From positions 9,118,501-9,182,500 of the forward strand of contig NC_088295.1 in NCBI RefSeq assembly GCF_032854445.1: a stretch of DNA of 64,000 nt. Direction: 5' to 3'. The stretch's first letter is position 1; each line of letters begins with the position of its first letter. The stretch comes from Liolophura sinensis (lineage: Eukaryota > Mollusca > Polyplacophora > Chitonida > Chitonidae). Positions 1 to 12,059 of this stretch are shown in pieces. The translations under genes and the position numbers were made by a program. The notes beneath the pieces are model-generated. The model saw nothing but the letters and a program-made list of their open reading frames with translations. It had not been told where the DNA came from and did not search any database.

Positions 1-33
1 AGTATAATTGACAGCCATAGTGGATTTTCTTGT

Positions 34-78
34 GGGGGGGGGGGGGGGGGTGCGGGTAGGTTGGGGGTCGGTTGGGGT
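34..78. repeat. poly-G run and G-rich tract
   Basis: A run of 17 consecutive G (34-50) is followed by further G clusters (GGG, GGGGG, GGGG) up to about 78. The spacing of G runs could allow a G-quadruplex, but no function is implied. A shorter poly-G run lies near 13180-13193. Confidence 0.75.
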
Positions 79-80
79 TA

Positions 81-520
81 CGGTTTAGTGCTTTAGTGGA
101 TAGGCGACATGGTCAACTATACAGAGATAAGGAAACGAGCAATATTTATCAAGAGGAAATAACCGCTGCAAAATAAGGTGCCATCGAAGTGTTTTGGGCA
201 ATTTGAAGGTGGCTCAAGGCATTTTCTTACCTTTTTTGACACGGCCATTAGTATTTTAACCATTATATATGATAAAAATGACATCTATTTATCTCACACG
301 GCTCTTTCTTTGGAAGAAATATGGCAATTACAACATTACCAGTAACAAAAGATTATGGAAAGTAAATAATAAAAATAATGTTTCAAAATGTCAAATTTTC
401 AAAATTTCAAAACTTAAAACGTATATCTAGGAGCTATCAATACAGATCAATTTTACAGGAGGTTGACATTAAGTTTATATTTGCTGATTTATTGCTTAAT
501 GCATTAATGTAATTCAGTTC
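81..520. other. no gene seen
   Basis: AT-rich sequence. I see no convincing ORF, RNA or repeat here. Confidence 0.5.
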
Positions 521-615
521 CCAGTAGTGGGAGGAAACCGGCCAGAACCCGGCGGGAAACACAACCAGGTTGCTGACAGACCTTCCCAAGTGCGACTGGA
601 GAGAAATCGAGCATG
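521..615 (-). mobile_element. SINE-like dispersed repeat fragment
   Basis: Read on the minus strand, this matches the middle block of a repeat found several times in the window (about 7245-7345, 42580-42660 and 46930-47010). The shared parts are 'gggaaggtctgtcagcaacc', a 'gtttcccgccgggttctg' block and 'ggtttcctcccac'. Head and tail are missing. The family resembles dispersed SINE-type repeats common in molluscan genomes; that name is from memory, whereas the internal similarity is seen directly. Confidence 0.6.
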
Positions 616-840
616 ATATAGTAATTTAAATACACATAATATATTAACAAACATGAAACACTTTAATCTTTTTTAGTATTAAATCATATTAAATTGTTTG
701 TATTTAGAGGATACCATTATTTTGTAGGATTCCTGTTTTGATTGTAAAATGAGTTGAGACGAGTCTTGTTTATATCAAATGACTTTCAACGTTCCTTCCC
801 CCCTGAAAAATATTGCGTCCATTTTGGGGGGTTGCATTGG

Positions 841-1285
841 CGAAGTGAAACGGAACACCGTAAAGCTCCATTCTGCGAGTTGTAGTGCGAGGTGAAATGC
901 AGCACTGTGGTGGTAACGGTGCATTCTGAGGGTTCTAGTGCAAGGCGAAATGAGGAAGGTAATAACGGTTCATTCTGGGTGTTCTATTGCGAGGCAAAAT
1001 GAAGCAATGTGGTGAGAACGGTGCATTTTGTGCTTTATAGCGCGAGGTGAAATGAAGCACTATGGTTATAATGGTGCATTCTGGGGCTTTGGGTGTAAGG
1101 TAAAATGAACCACTATAGTGACAATGGCGGATTCCGCTGGCATTAATAAGTTCTTTTGAAGAGTGAGAGGTGAAATCAAACGCTATGGTGCACTTGAAGG
1201 TTATATTGTGGAGAGATGAACAGGTGGAATTAACCACTATGGTTATAACGATGCATTCTGGGCGTTACCGCCCACGGTTGTTACT
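841..1285. repeat. degenerate ~52-bp minisatellite
   Basis: Units recur near 921, 970, 1023, 1076 and 1128. Each holds a 'gcattctg'-like block followed about 25 bases later by 'gaggtgaaatgaagcac'. Divergence is high and spacing varies by a few bases. The minus-strand ORF across 935-1237 is explained by this repeat. It grades directly into the 100-bp array that follows. Confidence 0.75.
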
Positions 1286-1865
1286 CTAGGTGTTCTGATG
1301 ATAGAGCATTTTGAGATTAGCGAAGTTAAATGTGAAACTATTGTGATGACGATGCTTTCTTGGCGTTACAATTGTTAGCAGCTGTTTTGATGATGGAGCA
1401 TTTTGAGGTTTATTGTGGGTGGCGAAGTAAAATGAACAACCACTGTGATAAGGATGTATTCTCGGAGTTACAGTTGCTACTGTAACTGTGTTGATGATGG
1501 AGCATTTTGAGATTTATGATGGCGAAGTAAAATGAACAACCACTGTGATAAGGATGTATTCTCGGAGTTACAGTTGCTACTGTAACTGTGTTGATGATGG
1601 AGCATTTTGAGATTTATGATGGCGAAGTAAAATGAACAACCACTGTGGTAAGGATGTATTCTCGGAGTTACAGTTGCTACTGTAACTGTGTTGATGATGG
1701 AGCATTTTGAGATTTATGATGGCGAAGTAAAATAAACAACCACTGTGGTAAGGATGTATTCTCGGAGTTACAGTTGCTACTGTAACTGTGTTGATGATGA
1801 AGCATTTTGAGATTTATGATGGCGAAGTAAAATGAACAACCATTGTGATAAGGATGTATTTGTGT
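1286..1865. repeat. 100-bp tandem repeat (higher-order dimer)
   Basis: The block 'agcattttgagatttatgat' recurs exactly 100 bp apart at 1501, 1601, 1701 and 1801, with earlier, more divergent copies near 1397 and 1305. Each unit holds two related halves, one with 'gcattttga' and 'gcgaagtaaaatgaacaac' and one with 'gtattctcggagttac'. Both halves resemble the 52-bp unit just upstream, so the 100-bp unit looks like an amplified dimer of it. Confidence 0.88.
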
Positions 1866-3605
1866 GAGTGACGAGGAGTGGGGGATGTTTGGGTTGCGGT
1901 TTTTGTCATGCAATTTCTGGCGAAGGGCCAAATTTCCTTTTCATTTATACAGTTTCACAGAGAAATCAAGTATTTATAAATGAATTGTTATCGTGTAGGG
2001 CCTCAGTAGAAAATACTTTGGATGCTGATAATCTGGTCTTGTGTGGAGAGATCAAGATTTTAACAATTCCAGTCATTGAACCTTTGTTTTGAAAGGTCAC
2101 GTAGCATATCATTTTGTCCAGTTAGAATAATTAAAAGGTTTTGATTGTCTCTGACATTAATATAGTCCGAATAGGGCCTGAAACAATTTATAAGTTACAT
2201 ACGGTAAACCCACTGAGTGACAGTCGCAGTGATACCTGACAATATTGATAGTGTATACGTTCAAGTGCTTTTATTAAGTCCTTTGGAGAGTACGGTAAGT
2301 AAATCTTGACAAGCTTCGAAATGTTAGACCTTCTAATTGTTAAACCTTCTCCTTTAAATCCGTATCAAATTAATGACTGAATGCAGGAATGAATAAATAC
2401 AGAATTGCAAGAATTAGGGATAAAAAAGTAATGTCGATAATATATGTTTTGAATCCGATATAAGTAGGATTTCAGGGACTTTTTTTGTTGTTTAATTTCT
2501 TAGCTTGTGAATTTTTCCAAGAACTTGAGTAAATGCAAGAAAACAACTAAGTAAACGTCTACTGGGAGATTTTCTATAACCAAAGTCGTAATGGACTTTT
2601 TGAGGTTCAATACACCTGGGCCCATTTGGGTTTCCTTTCCGGTAGGCGTGTTTGGTTCACACGGGGAAATCCTATGTAAAAAACGACAGATGGGGCTTTC
2701 GAGAATTTGTGTGTAGTCACTGATTAAATATAGCGTTTTGGTGGTTGTTTCAGGTTTTTATTATCCTGACGGAGGTTGAGTGTAAAATTCATATCTACAC
2801 TTGAGTTGGGTACTTGTGGTATCAATTTTGAGCGTGTGCAAGGATGGAATAAATGGAGATTGGCTGTCACGGTATTTTGGAGGAAAAGATAATATGCTTG
2901 TCAGGCCTCCTGACCAACGCCAGACAAAATTATGTCCATAAACATTTTTATGTTGACAGTTTGTTCAAAGATCTGAAGACTGATGCGTTTTATATAGAGA
3001 AGGTTTGCAGAACGTAATTCCTTAAATGGCCTTGTTGGAAAGTCACTAAGGAGTAAAGCTGCTGCATATAAATACAGTCTGTCCTCCGCAAAATTACCGC
3101 TATGTCGCCTCCAGCCCGTGATCCGCTCGGGCATTAGTCACCATTAGGCATTCATGATAGAGGCAATCCAGCTACTTATCACTGTCCACAGTGAAATGAA
3201 ATGGTGCTTTAGAGGCGCGCAATCTGCCACATTCGCATTGTGTACCGTCTCCGAGGCCTACATTTACATTTTGTGCTACACTAATGGTGGCCCAAACAGC
3301 TTAAGGAGCGACCGGCGTCTTGTGTCATCCGTGTACTTTAACATGGCTCGTGCCACCATTCTGTGACGCAAATAGACGTAAATAGACTAAGAGGGCTATA
3401 ACAGAATCTGAAGTCGGCTATCAGCGTGCCTGTTTCGTCCTTTTAAAAGGGTGGCCCCGGGTAGTCTGAATGATTGTTCTGTTTGTGTTTTTATCTTTTT
3501 CACTCACTTTATTGTCAAACTCGCCGACAGTAATGATGCTCCATCACGCACTTTGTTGATATGGCTGAATTTACTGTTGTTCACATTTAATACTCCTTTC
3601 CCGTG
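1866..3605. other. no gene seen
   Basis: Unique-looking sequence. The longest open frame (1868-2092, 74 codons, plus) begins inside repeat-flank sequence, has no recognisable domain and is about what chance would give. A stretch near 3150-3360 is more GC-rich and open on both strands, but I recognise nothing in it. Confidence 0.45.
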
Positions 3606-3702
3606 TCTTGAGATATCTTAGGGTACCTCGTGATACCTTATGGTGCCTCGTTATACCTTATAGTGTCTCGTGATACCTTATGGTGTCTCGTGATACCTTA
3701 TG
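3606..3702. repeat. 20-bp tandem repeat
   Basis: About five imperfect copies of a 20-bp unit of the form 'ctcgtgataccttatggtgt'. The last two copies are almost identical. Confidence 0.8.
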
Positions 3703-4239
3703 ACCAAAAGCCCATCTTTAACAAATGTGGTAGGCGACAATAGTGTGTGGTCGGTGTTCAAATCTTGTTGGTGAACTACACAATATTTAAGAATATATTT
3801 GTGGGTTTCATCTGCTTTGCTGGGATTTTTCTGACCATTGCCCTTTCCCAGAATCAATACCGCTATAGTCAGGAATATGGCATTTTAATACAAGGCAGGT
3901 AGGTAAGTCATACCAGGAGGACATAAAAATAATGTATGTCATGTGCTTTGGCAGCCATATTGACTTACATATTAAATCACATTAGAAATATCTAAAATGC
4001 AAGTCACAAGCTTGAAGCTAAAAGAAACCGATTTACTTTACTGCCATACCGGATTTTAATGAAACCAAGTAAAAATCTTAAATTTACTCTACTGATAAAA
4101 CAAGTACAACCAATGTGGAAAAAGGTGTATATATCTTGAAAACTGTATAAATTCACCAATAAAAAAATAAAAAAAATTATGTACATATTAAACATGTCAA
4201 CCGATTTAAAATGTCGTTTTGATCACTATAGTGTGTTTC
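3703..4239. other. no gene seen
   Basis: AT-rich flank of the inverted-repeat element. The minus-strand 63-codon frame at 4004-4195 is low-complexity hydrophobic sequence from A/T runs, with no supporting motif. Confidence 0.45.
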
Positions 4240-4971
4240 TTTTAGAGAGTCGCCTATTTTCAGTCGTCAGTAAAATAAGTCATACTCGCTACCAAAATTG
4301 CCTTTAGTCAGAGATAGCTAACAGCACAAGCTCTACACACTGATATGTTTGAAGTTCACATTATTGCAAGGAAATTGACATTAGAGCGCTTTTTCCAGTT
4401 CATAATGTTAGAGTCCATAAGCTGGGTTTCAACGACAAGAACCCATTGCCTCAATAATTATTAAAAAACCAATGGTGTTCTGGCTATTGGCCGGACTTCA
4501 ACATGTCTTGACGGAGGGCGACACCTGTTACGTAAACTTCTATCGGTTTTACTGCAAGCCCTGTTTCTGACACAGCCATATTTGAAATTGTTTACACGTT
4601 ATAGTATAATATAACCTTAATAAATGAATTTAATTTTATCTGTTGTAGCAAATGATCTTGCGGCGGTGTGTTCTTTAAGCTGGATATCAGGAAATTTTGT
4701 TATGAAAACAATGTGGTGCATTCGATGAGAGAGAGAAGTGTAGGTATGCTACTGCGTGGGGTTTGTCCCCACCGCACCTTGGTGCACATATTGTAAAACT
4801 TATGCAGTTTAGCCTTATGAATTAGAAAAAAGGGTTCTGACTTGACTTTCTGAGGAAGAATATCGACTTCCAACATATCCATATGTAGAGCTTGTGTTGT
4901 TACCCATCTCTGTTTGGTAGCGAGTATGACGGATTTTTACAGACAGCTGGATTTAGGCGACTCTCTAAAAA
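4240..4971. mobile_element. non-autonomous TIR element, copy 1
   Basis: About 730 bp bounded by long, imperfect terminal inverted repeats. The left end starts 'tttagagagtcgcct' at 4241, and the same word is found inverted at the right end (about 4954-4969). Similarity runs some 100 bp inward on each side (4241-4347 and 4874-4968), including 'catactcgctaccaaa' and 'gcacaagctctaca', with small indels. No transposase-like ORF lies inside, so the element is probably non-autonomous. A second diverged copy lies at about 50151-50945. A target-site duplication is not clear, so the superfamily cannot be assigned. Confidence 0.82.
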
Positions 4972-5514
4972 ATAGACTTTAATCAGGTCTTATATTTCCG
5001 TTACTTTTTTTATTGATGTTATTTTTCGTAAATTGCGACAAAAAATGTGAACATTACATTTTCCCCAATATTTCCAAGTCATAAGACAAAAAATCACTTT
5101 TATAATGTTAAAAGGTTTGTTAAATGACATAATTGCATGTGTAATGTCTTAATATTCTAAAGTTTTTAACTGTATAATTAGACATAATTCATACATGCAG
5201 AACTTCCAACTTTCTTAACGATAAAGCGGACATTCTTTAACACTTGACTTCTTACAAATACTTACAAGTTGCGTGACAACGAAATATAAAGTACAATCAG
5301 CGACGCCAGGGTTTTAGGCCGCAAAAGTTGCGTTCTTGTGACTTTTGTTTTCTGTGTGTCAGTAGTTTACTTGTCCCGAACGTGGTTAGGGAACTTTAAT
5401 AGGTAACCTATACCTAACCTTTAATAGGGAACTTTAATAGGTGACCTATACACATATGTTGTTAATTTCAAGCCCTTGTGCTTAACGGATGTTCATTTTA
5501 TCACACTAAATTTG
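4972..5514. other. no gene; short local duplication
   Basis: AT-rich sequence without a recognisable gene. At 5389-5452 a block of the form 'agggaactttaatagg' followed by 'acctatac' is duplicated in tandem. Confidence 0.5.
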
Positions 5515-5985
5515 AAAGAGTTGAAATTGTAGAACGAGGTGCCACAGGGGGTCGAATCTTGTGCCGCGAGTATGTTCTGATGCCTGTATCGCTCATGTCC
5601 GCCGAAAACCACCGTCCTTTGCATGGTCCCCGGATAACCTCTTGACTGAGAGCTACAGTAAAGCCAGCAGTAGTTAGATTCGAACCTGTGGTCTCATTGA
5701 CCAAGCGGCCGCTTCCATATAGAGACTCCGCCTCAAAGTCGGGGAAACCGAGATCAAACCCGGGTCGGGTCATAGCAAAGAGTATTTACTACTGCCTCGC
5801 TTGGCGCTCAGCACTGAGAGGTTAGAGCAAGGAAACAGGACTGGTAATGTCTGGTGTGTTCGGCATGACACCTCAGTGGCGGCAGCGCTTTGGCGGCATG
5901 GACTCGCCCTGCCACAAGGCACACTATGAATACACACACCTAGTGACTCCTCGTCTTCATGTGACGCATTGCCAGATTGTCAAGT
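5515..5985 (-). mobile_element. SINE-like composite repeat with tRNA-like box B
   Basis: On the minus strand it contains 'ggttcgaatct' (5677-5687), a good match to the B box of tRNA-derived polymerase III promoters. The block around 5755-5825 ('cccgggtcgggtcatagc' and 'cgcttggcgctcagcactga') recurs in part at 43965-44025. The final part ('tgttcggcatgacacctcag', near 5860) resembles conserved blocks of molluscan dispersed repeats. Open frames at 5501-5773 (minus) and 5847-6038 (plus) fall within it and are not credible genes. Exact boundaries and orientation are uncertain. Confidence 0.6.
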
Positions 5986-7180
5986 ACCATGTACATCCCC
6001 AAGCACACATACTTACATACACTGACCAAGATCTGTGAGTTATGTGTTAAAGGGATAAGCCAACCCTTTTTTTTATTGTCGCTGTGGCGGAGTCCATACT
6101 GTTGAATGACATCCAATCCGTGAATAACTGAACCTAAATGGACCAGCTGTGGTTTAATTAACGTGTATTATAATTGGTGTTGCAATTTGTTTTTACAGGT
6201 GCTTGACAGAGATTTGGGCATGGAATTCGGTGCCCAGTTTGGACAATTAGTACATCGATTGGTGGCTAGCATATAAGTAGGCCATACATAAACATATTCG
6301 ATAAAGTCAACAGATCTAAAGCCCACATTGGCAGACAATGCTGCAATACATTCATATTGCGTAGTAGTTGTCAGTCAAGCTTTATCAGTAATCACATTAA
6401 ACCAATCATAATGTCACAATAAATTCCGATCAGAAAGACAAATTGCTAAAAATCAAGGAAATTTTAACCCCCTTTTTTCTCACCTTGCCCAGACACAAAA
6501 TGGTTTATTAATTACGCCGTTAGGAACAAGACTCTCTGTATAATGATGTAAATGGGATTATATAGACACGCATATTCTTTACGTTACATCAATTTTTCAT
6601 AGCTCTGGTTGGATCAATTCTTGGATTCGCTGAGTACCTGACGGTAATGAAATAAAACACAGTATTTGTGGTTCTGGCTAGGGAGTCAGATGCGAGATTA
6701 GCTCCTTTTTAGACTAAGTGTGCCGATACCATCAGTCTACACTATTACGTAGACGTGGAATCTCACGCACAATATAGTGTAGACGTGGAACTTCAAGAAT
6801 ACCTGATAAATCAAAGTGTAAAGATAAATGTTATGTGTCAGCGACGCCAGATGCTGAGGTGAACGCCATCTTGTGAACTTTTTTCATTGTTAAATGTACT
6901 TTTGACGTATATTTTATGATTGCTGACATTTTGACTTCCTCATTGTGTAACACGTCTTAAAATGACAGAGTACTAGATAAGTTATCCGACTAGCAGATTT
7001 ATCATGGAAATTTGTCTCACAGAGAAAATTGTGCTGTCTTGTTTCTTCAAAATCAGTAGCTTATCGCTGGTCCCAGTAGGATGACTTAACCATCTCCATA
7101 TGTCCATTGTCTGGTTTACGAACAAAAATGTTTACAGCTGTTGTCGGTTATTAGTGTGCCAGCTCCGCACAATGATTCAG
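5986..7180. other. no gene seen
   Basis: AT-rich sequence. No open frame, RNA structure or repeat that I could support. Confidence 0.45.
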
Positions 7181-7387
7181 GAGTCCCTGACTATTGCTGT
7201 CGCTGTGAGTTCAATTCCATCTCATGCCGGCTTCCTGTCTTGTCGTACATGGGAAGGTCTTTAAGAAACTGAAGATGGCCTTGGGTTCCTCCCAGGCCCT
7301 ACCGGATTTCCTCACACCATAATGCTGACCACCGTGGTATAAGTGAAATATTCTTGAGTAAGACGTAAAACACCAATGAAACGTAAC
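7181..7387 (+). mobile_element. SINE-like dispersed repeat
   Basis: A near-complete copy of the commonest dispersed repeat in the window. In order it has a tRNA-like head with a degenerate B box ('gagttcaattcca', 7207), 'catgggaaggtct', 'ggttcctcccaggcc', 'cctcacaccataatgctgac' and the 3' block 'attcttgagtaagacgtaaa' before 'acaccaatgaaac'. Other copies or fragments lie at 521, 21325, 42505, 44480, 46917 and 58690. The minus-strand ORF at 7211-7408 is an artefact of it. Confidence 0.75.
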
Positions 7388-7489
7388 TACATAAGCGTTT
7401 AGAGCCACGCTTTCAAGGTATCGAGCCTTTGCCTGTAGTCCAATTCACATTTAAATCAACACAGACTAAACAATTTCTTTAATTTTTCG

Positions 7490-7690
7490 ATTGCCACTCA
7501 TCATCAGAGGATGGGCCAAGTACATTTTGACCGGGTGCCAGTACACTGTGATTGTAATGCTGGTGTACGGTGTCGTCGGTATTGTCTTCCAGTGCAGCAC
7601 TTTTACTATGATTCCATTGCATTGGTTCTGCAAAAAGGAACACTTACGTCATATAACCGAAATAATACATTGTACCACAAATCACCAACC
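7490..7690 (+). mobile_element. SINE-like repeat fragment
   Basis: Contains 'tttgaccgggtgccagtaca' and 'ttccagtgcagcac', which resemble the 3' conserved part of a molluscan dispersed repeat also partly represented at 5755-5985. It sits between other SINE-like copies. Two overlapping plus-strand frames here (7491-7718 and 7511-7702) have no recognisable product. Confidence 0.4.
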
Positions 7691-7727
7691 TCTTTGTGTT
7701 AACAACAATATTATCTAAATGTTAGAA

Positions 7728-8125
7728 GCGAATGCGAAATGGTGGTAACAGGAATAGAACCACCTACTTCTGCCATTCATCTGACAACCCCCTGACCTAA
7801 ACTTATACCCGAGCCATCGTCAGCTGGGTTCGAACCTGCTATCTGATTGGCCAGGGATGACTAGTTCACTGTGGAAGCTCGAGGTCGCTCTGATGAGATT
7901 TCCGCTCCGAAGCGATTATTTTATTTTTTGACAATGGGATACAGTGCAGAAAATATTAAAGGAAGAGATTAAACTCATGAATGATGGTAACCGGTATGCT
8001 CGGATTAAACCACCGACCTCTGTCAATCATTTGACAAACCTCCTGACCTAAACTTGCATTCGAACCATTGCTGGGTTCGAATCCGCTACCTCGACCGATC
8101 AGTTGCGACTGAACTGCCGAGGTCA
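7728..8125. mobile_element. two diverged tandem copies of a tRNA-like repeat
   Basis: Segments 7728-7905 and 7976-8125 are related. Both contain 'cctgacctaaactt' followed by 'gctgggttcgaa', a B-box-like word, then text on flanking polymorphic blocks of similar order. I treat them as two insertions or a duplicated insertion of a tRNA-derived SINE-like repeat. Neither folds into a proper tRNA. Confidence 0.6.
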
Positions 8126-11100
8126 GATTTAAAACTCTCCATTACAAATGCAGGTAGTGAGACCTTTTGCACTTTATTCTAAATTTCCTCTATATGCTAC
8201 TCCATATAAAGTTTCTCTCAAAATTTACATCATCACAGAAAATGTGAGAAATGCAAACAGTTAAAGGAAATTTAAGTTTTTATACTGCTGCATGATTATT
8301 TCGGATATCACAGATTTAATATTCGATACAGATCATGCTGTCCTCAGTGGGAAGCAAACCGGAGTTATTATGTCATATATACGGCATCTGATGAATAAGT
8401 GATTTCCTAAACGTCATTTGGTTTAATATAACGGCAATAAAGGGTGGGATATCAGTGTACTTAAAATATGCAGTGATATGAAACTGAACTATATTACACT
8501 GCTTAGGCAAGCATTAAACCTGTTTAAATAATTAAGGCAACAAATTTTTTTAAAGAATATCTAAGACTCGGTCAAATCAGATTATCTTGTGGATATTTTT
8601 ATGACGCGAAATGGCAGTTGAGTGTCACTTCTCTGTTCCTTGGGGACAGAATCGACATGTTCAACGAAGTTAATCATTCCACGGCTTTAATGTATAGCGG
8701 AAAATAATTTGGGTGTGAAAAAACACTATTCTATCTAACAGGAGAACTAAACTTTTTATTTTTAAAATAACCAAAATCCAATGGAATAAACAGATTGTTT
8801 CGGTAGGGTAATGTTCCAAAACTACTCATTGTAACAGCCGTATTGATAATTTGAATATAACTGTATATATTTAGAATCGTATACAGAGCTCCGCTGTTAA
8901 AAGTTGAGCTTTGTATGCGTGGAGAAATAGGGTGTACTCTTTCCATCGAATGCCAGTAAAAGTGCAGGTAGATTTAAACCAATGTAAGGCCGTCCTTTTG
9001 ATCCAAGTAAACTTCAGCACGATTCATTCTCGATTGACGATTCATTCTCACCGTTTTTAAATAACAGCTAGCTATCAACCTTTGAGAGGCCATTAGCGTC
9101 AAATGAAGAAACAGTCTTTGATTTTGTTTTTGCGGTGTGTGGATCGATATCACTGACTCCAATCACAGGATCCCTGGTTGTCAATAAAACGTCCCAACAA
9201 TTTCTTTATGACAACGTTTGCAAATAGCGTCGGTGATATAACACCAACGACTGTCATCTGACTCTGGGTTTATCTCATCTGTGTAAGCAGATTCGTCTTT
9301 GAAGTCTTAGATTGTCTAATTGACCGATTGTGCGATGACGCTTTTATTGAATGTGTTGAGATCGATTCTTTTTTGGGTAACATTGCCCTAAAGAAACCAT
9401 TTTCAGTAAATATATCTGGGGAAATCGACCCGCTAAGCCTTAACCAATCGACAGCGCATCGTTTAGACTATTTTTTAGTTTCAGTGCACATGCACACTGT
9501 CTTTGCGTTTCCCTTGTTTATGCCTTTCTAAGAATAGCTAAACGTCTTCTCCTTTCAACTTTTGGAAGCACACCCTTATCAAGCGGTGTATTACTTCTCT
9601 ATATTTTGTGTCTTTCGGGCGCATACAATATTCATGTAATGTTATAGACAGAAATATGTGATTTTTGAATTAATCTAAAATAGTATTTGCTTGGAAAAAA
9701 CTGTATCTACAGGTTGGTATAGTTCTTCTGACAACATTGACAGTGGAGCAAATGAAATCAGAACTGCTTAGTCTTTATACTATATGTGTTGCTCAGATAT
9801 CAGGCTTTTCTAGTCCAAGATATTTAGACCTTATGTCATTCGGTACTCATAAACCGTAACTGTTATCAGCGAGCGTTGGTGTATGATTTAACATTCTGTG
9901 TACCACCAACTTCAAGAGTGTCAAATTCAAGCTGGACAATAATGGAAAAAATGAAAAAGCATCTGTTATTTTTGACGTCCCATTTGTGCATGGTTCATGT
10001 ACGGCTGTTGGTGAGTTACACCTCTACATTCACTATTGACCACTAGCACAGCACAATGTCTGTCTCCCAGTCAGGGCAGCTGTATTGTGGCAAACGAAGC
10101 TATTCTGAAGGGCTTATATATAGACATTTCCTTGTGATCGAAAGTCACAACTATTCTATTACTGGTCTGTTGACTATAGCCTTCAACAACTGTGGGCTAA
10201 ATTAGACCGATATCTTCAGAAAATGACACGTCCGTGGATAACTCAATACGACCACGGAAGGGAAATGACAAGCTCGAGACATCTCAGATTTCTATAGCCT
10301 TTCCCGTCTTTGGCGCACAGCCCAGATTTGGTACTTAGAATAGCCATAATTAGGCAGTGTCGATGTCCAGCCTGGTCAGCTATAGGCCACGATAATGGGA
10401 GTCCTGTGTTAATAACGTCACCGAAATAAAGGCATTTACTGGGTAAGTCCACCGTGACATTGGCCGCTCTCACACTCTGATAGACTTGGCCCTTACATGG
10501 AAGATTTTGTTTTGAAATCAATGAAAATATGAAAATACTTCATTGCAAAATTTGCTGTGATTGATGGCTGTCTTCTCTATTCGGAATTCAATCAAAAGAC
10601 ACCAGATCATAAACCAGTGGATCGAATAATCACCCAGTACAGCGTGGCAGATGAAATCAAAGAAAACAGATTCACTGTTTTCATGATTGAGCAAAAATCA
10701 TGAATTTGGCTGTATAATTCACAGTCAACGTCACTCTGAATTTTCAGGCAGCCTTAGCGGTTTTAAATATATCTAACTACAATTCACAGTCAATATTCGC
10801 GATTTGCTTCATTGCTGTGACATAGGGTAAACGTTTATTTTGTGGAATACCAGTGTGAATTACGAATATCTGTTTGCAAAACTACACGTCTTCAAGGAGG
10901 AATTACGTGTTATATTCTGAGGCTCACAGAAAATTACTGCATCTATAGAGCATGCTAATTTACAAAAACTCTAGGCTATCGTTCAGCTAAAGTACTTTGT
11001 TCGTGCTGCAGGCAGTAATTAACGTTCCGTCATATTGTCAGACATCAATTGCGTGTAAAACAAGACCCCAGGGGAACCATTATCTTAAGGAGGTATTGTT

Positions 11101-11289
11101 GTCTTTAAATATAGGTGAATAGCGCTGGCATAAATTGAGGCATGCATGTATGCATGTAATATTGTGTGAGAAATTGCACCACACATGTGGCTGCATATAC
11201 ATGAATCGATACGTATGACTCACCAGGTTAATATGTGAAATGATTATGACGACAGATTGCTTTGACAATATCTCGTGGCATTTTGTGAC
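8126..11289. other. no gene seen
   Basis: Only short open frames occur (up to about 92 codons at 10243-10521, minus). None has a domain, signal peptide or consistent splice context. I see no repeat array. Confidence 0.45.
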
Positions 11290-11700
11290 AGGTTTGTAAT
11301 GACAATGTTTGGTTGTAAAATGTGATTGGTTTGTATAGTGACAAAGTTTGGTCGTAATATTTGACTGGTTTGTATAGCACTTGACAAGGCTTGGTCGTAA
11401 TATGTGACTGATGTATAGTGACAAATCTTGGTCGTCACATGTGACTGGTTTGTACAGTGACAATGTTTGGTCGTAACATGTGACTGGTTTGTACAGTGAC
11501 AATGTTTGGTCGTAATATGTGACTAATTTGTATAGTGACAAAGGTTGGTCGTATTATGTGACTGGTTTGTGTCGTGAAAATATCTGGCGGTAAAATGTGA
11601 CAAGTTTGTAGTGGCTATATTAAGTGGTAATATGCGTTATGTTTGTAGTGGCTATATAAAGTAGTAATGTGAGACATGTTAATGACGACATTGGTGGTAA
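11290..11700. repeat. ~39-bp minisatellite, block 1
   Basis: About ten imperfect units of the form 'tgtgactggtttgtacagtg' followed by 'acaatgtttggtcgtaa'. Adjacent 'caatgtttgg' words at 11461 and 11500 give a 39-bp period. Because 39 is a multiple of three, the minus strand stays open with a 13-residue repeat (11080-11541). That ORF is an artefact. Confidence 0.85.
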
Positions 11701-12059
11701 TATGTGAAGCAGACGGAAGTTACCAAAAATCTTGTTTGCCGCCAATTGTTACTCAAATCTCGAATAGTCTGCAGATAATATAGTCATTATCACCATATTT
11801 ATATGTTCTTCGTTATTCCAACATCTAATTTTTCGCCAGCTTCACATTGGCTTTTCGAAAAACAAGTGTCACCACATTCAATATTCCGATCTCATTATAA
11901 CCTGCTAGATGCACAGATTTTAACACCGTATTTGTTACTGACATTCATATACCCAGCAATGTGCTGTCCCTAAGAAGACTCTAGCACGTTATTCATTATA
12001 CGGAAACCTGACCAGACATTTTTGTCGTATTTTGAGCTAACTAATTTAACATCTGTGTG
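11701..12059. other. unique spacer between two related arrays
   Basis: No repeat units or gene recognised. It separates two blocks of the same minisatellite family. Confidence 0.5.

Noticed and set aside
11080-11541. Minus-strand 153-codon repetitive frame
   Set aside because: Translation of a 39-bp minisatellite; no signal peptide, domain or codon evidence.
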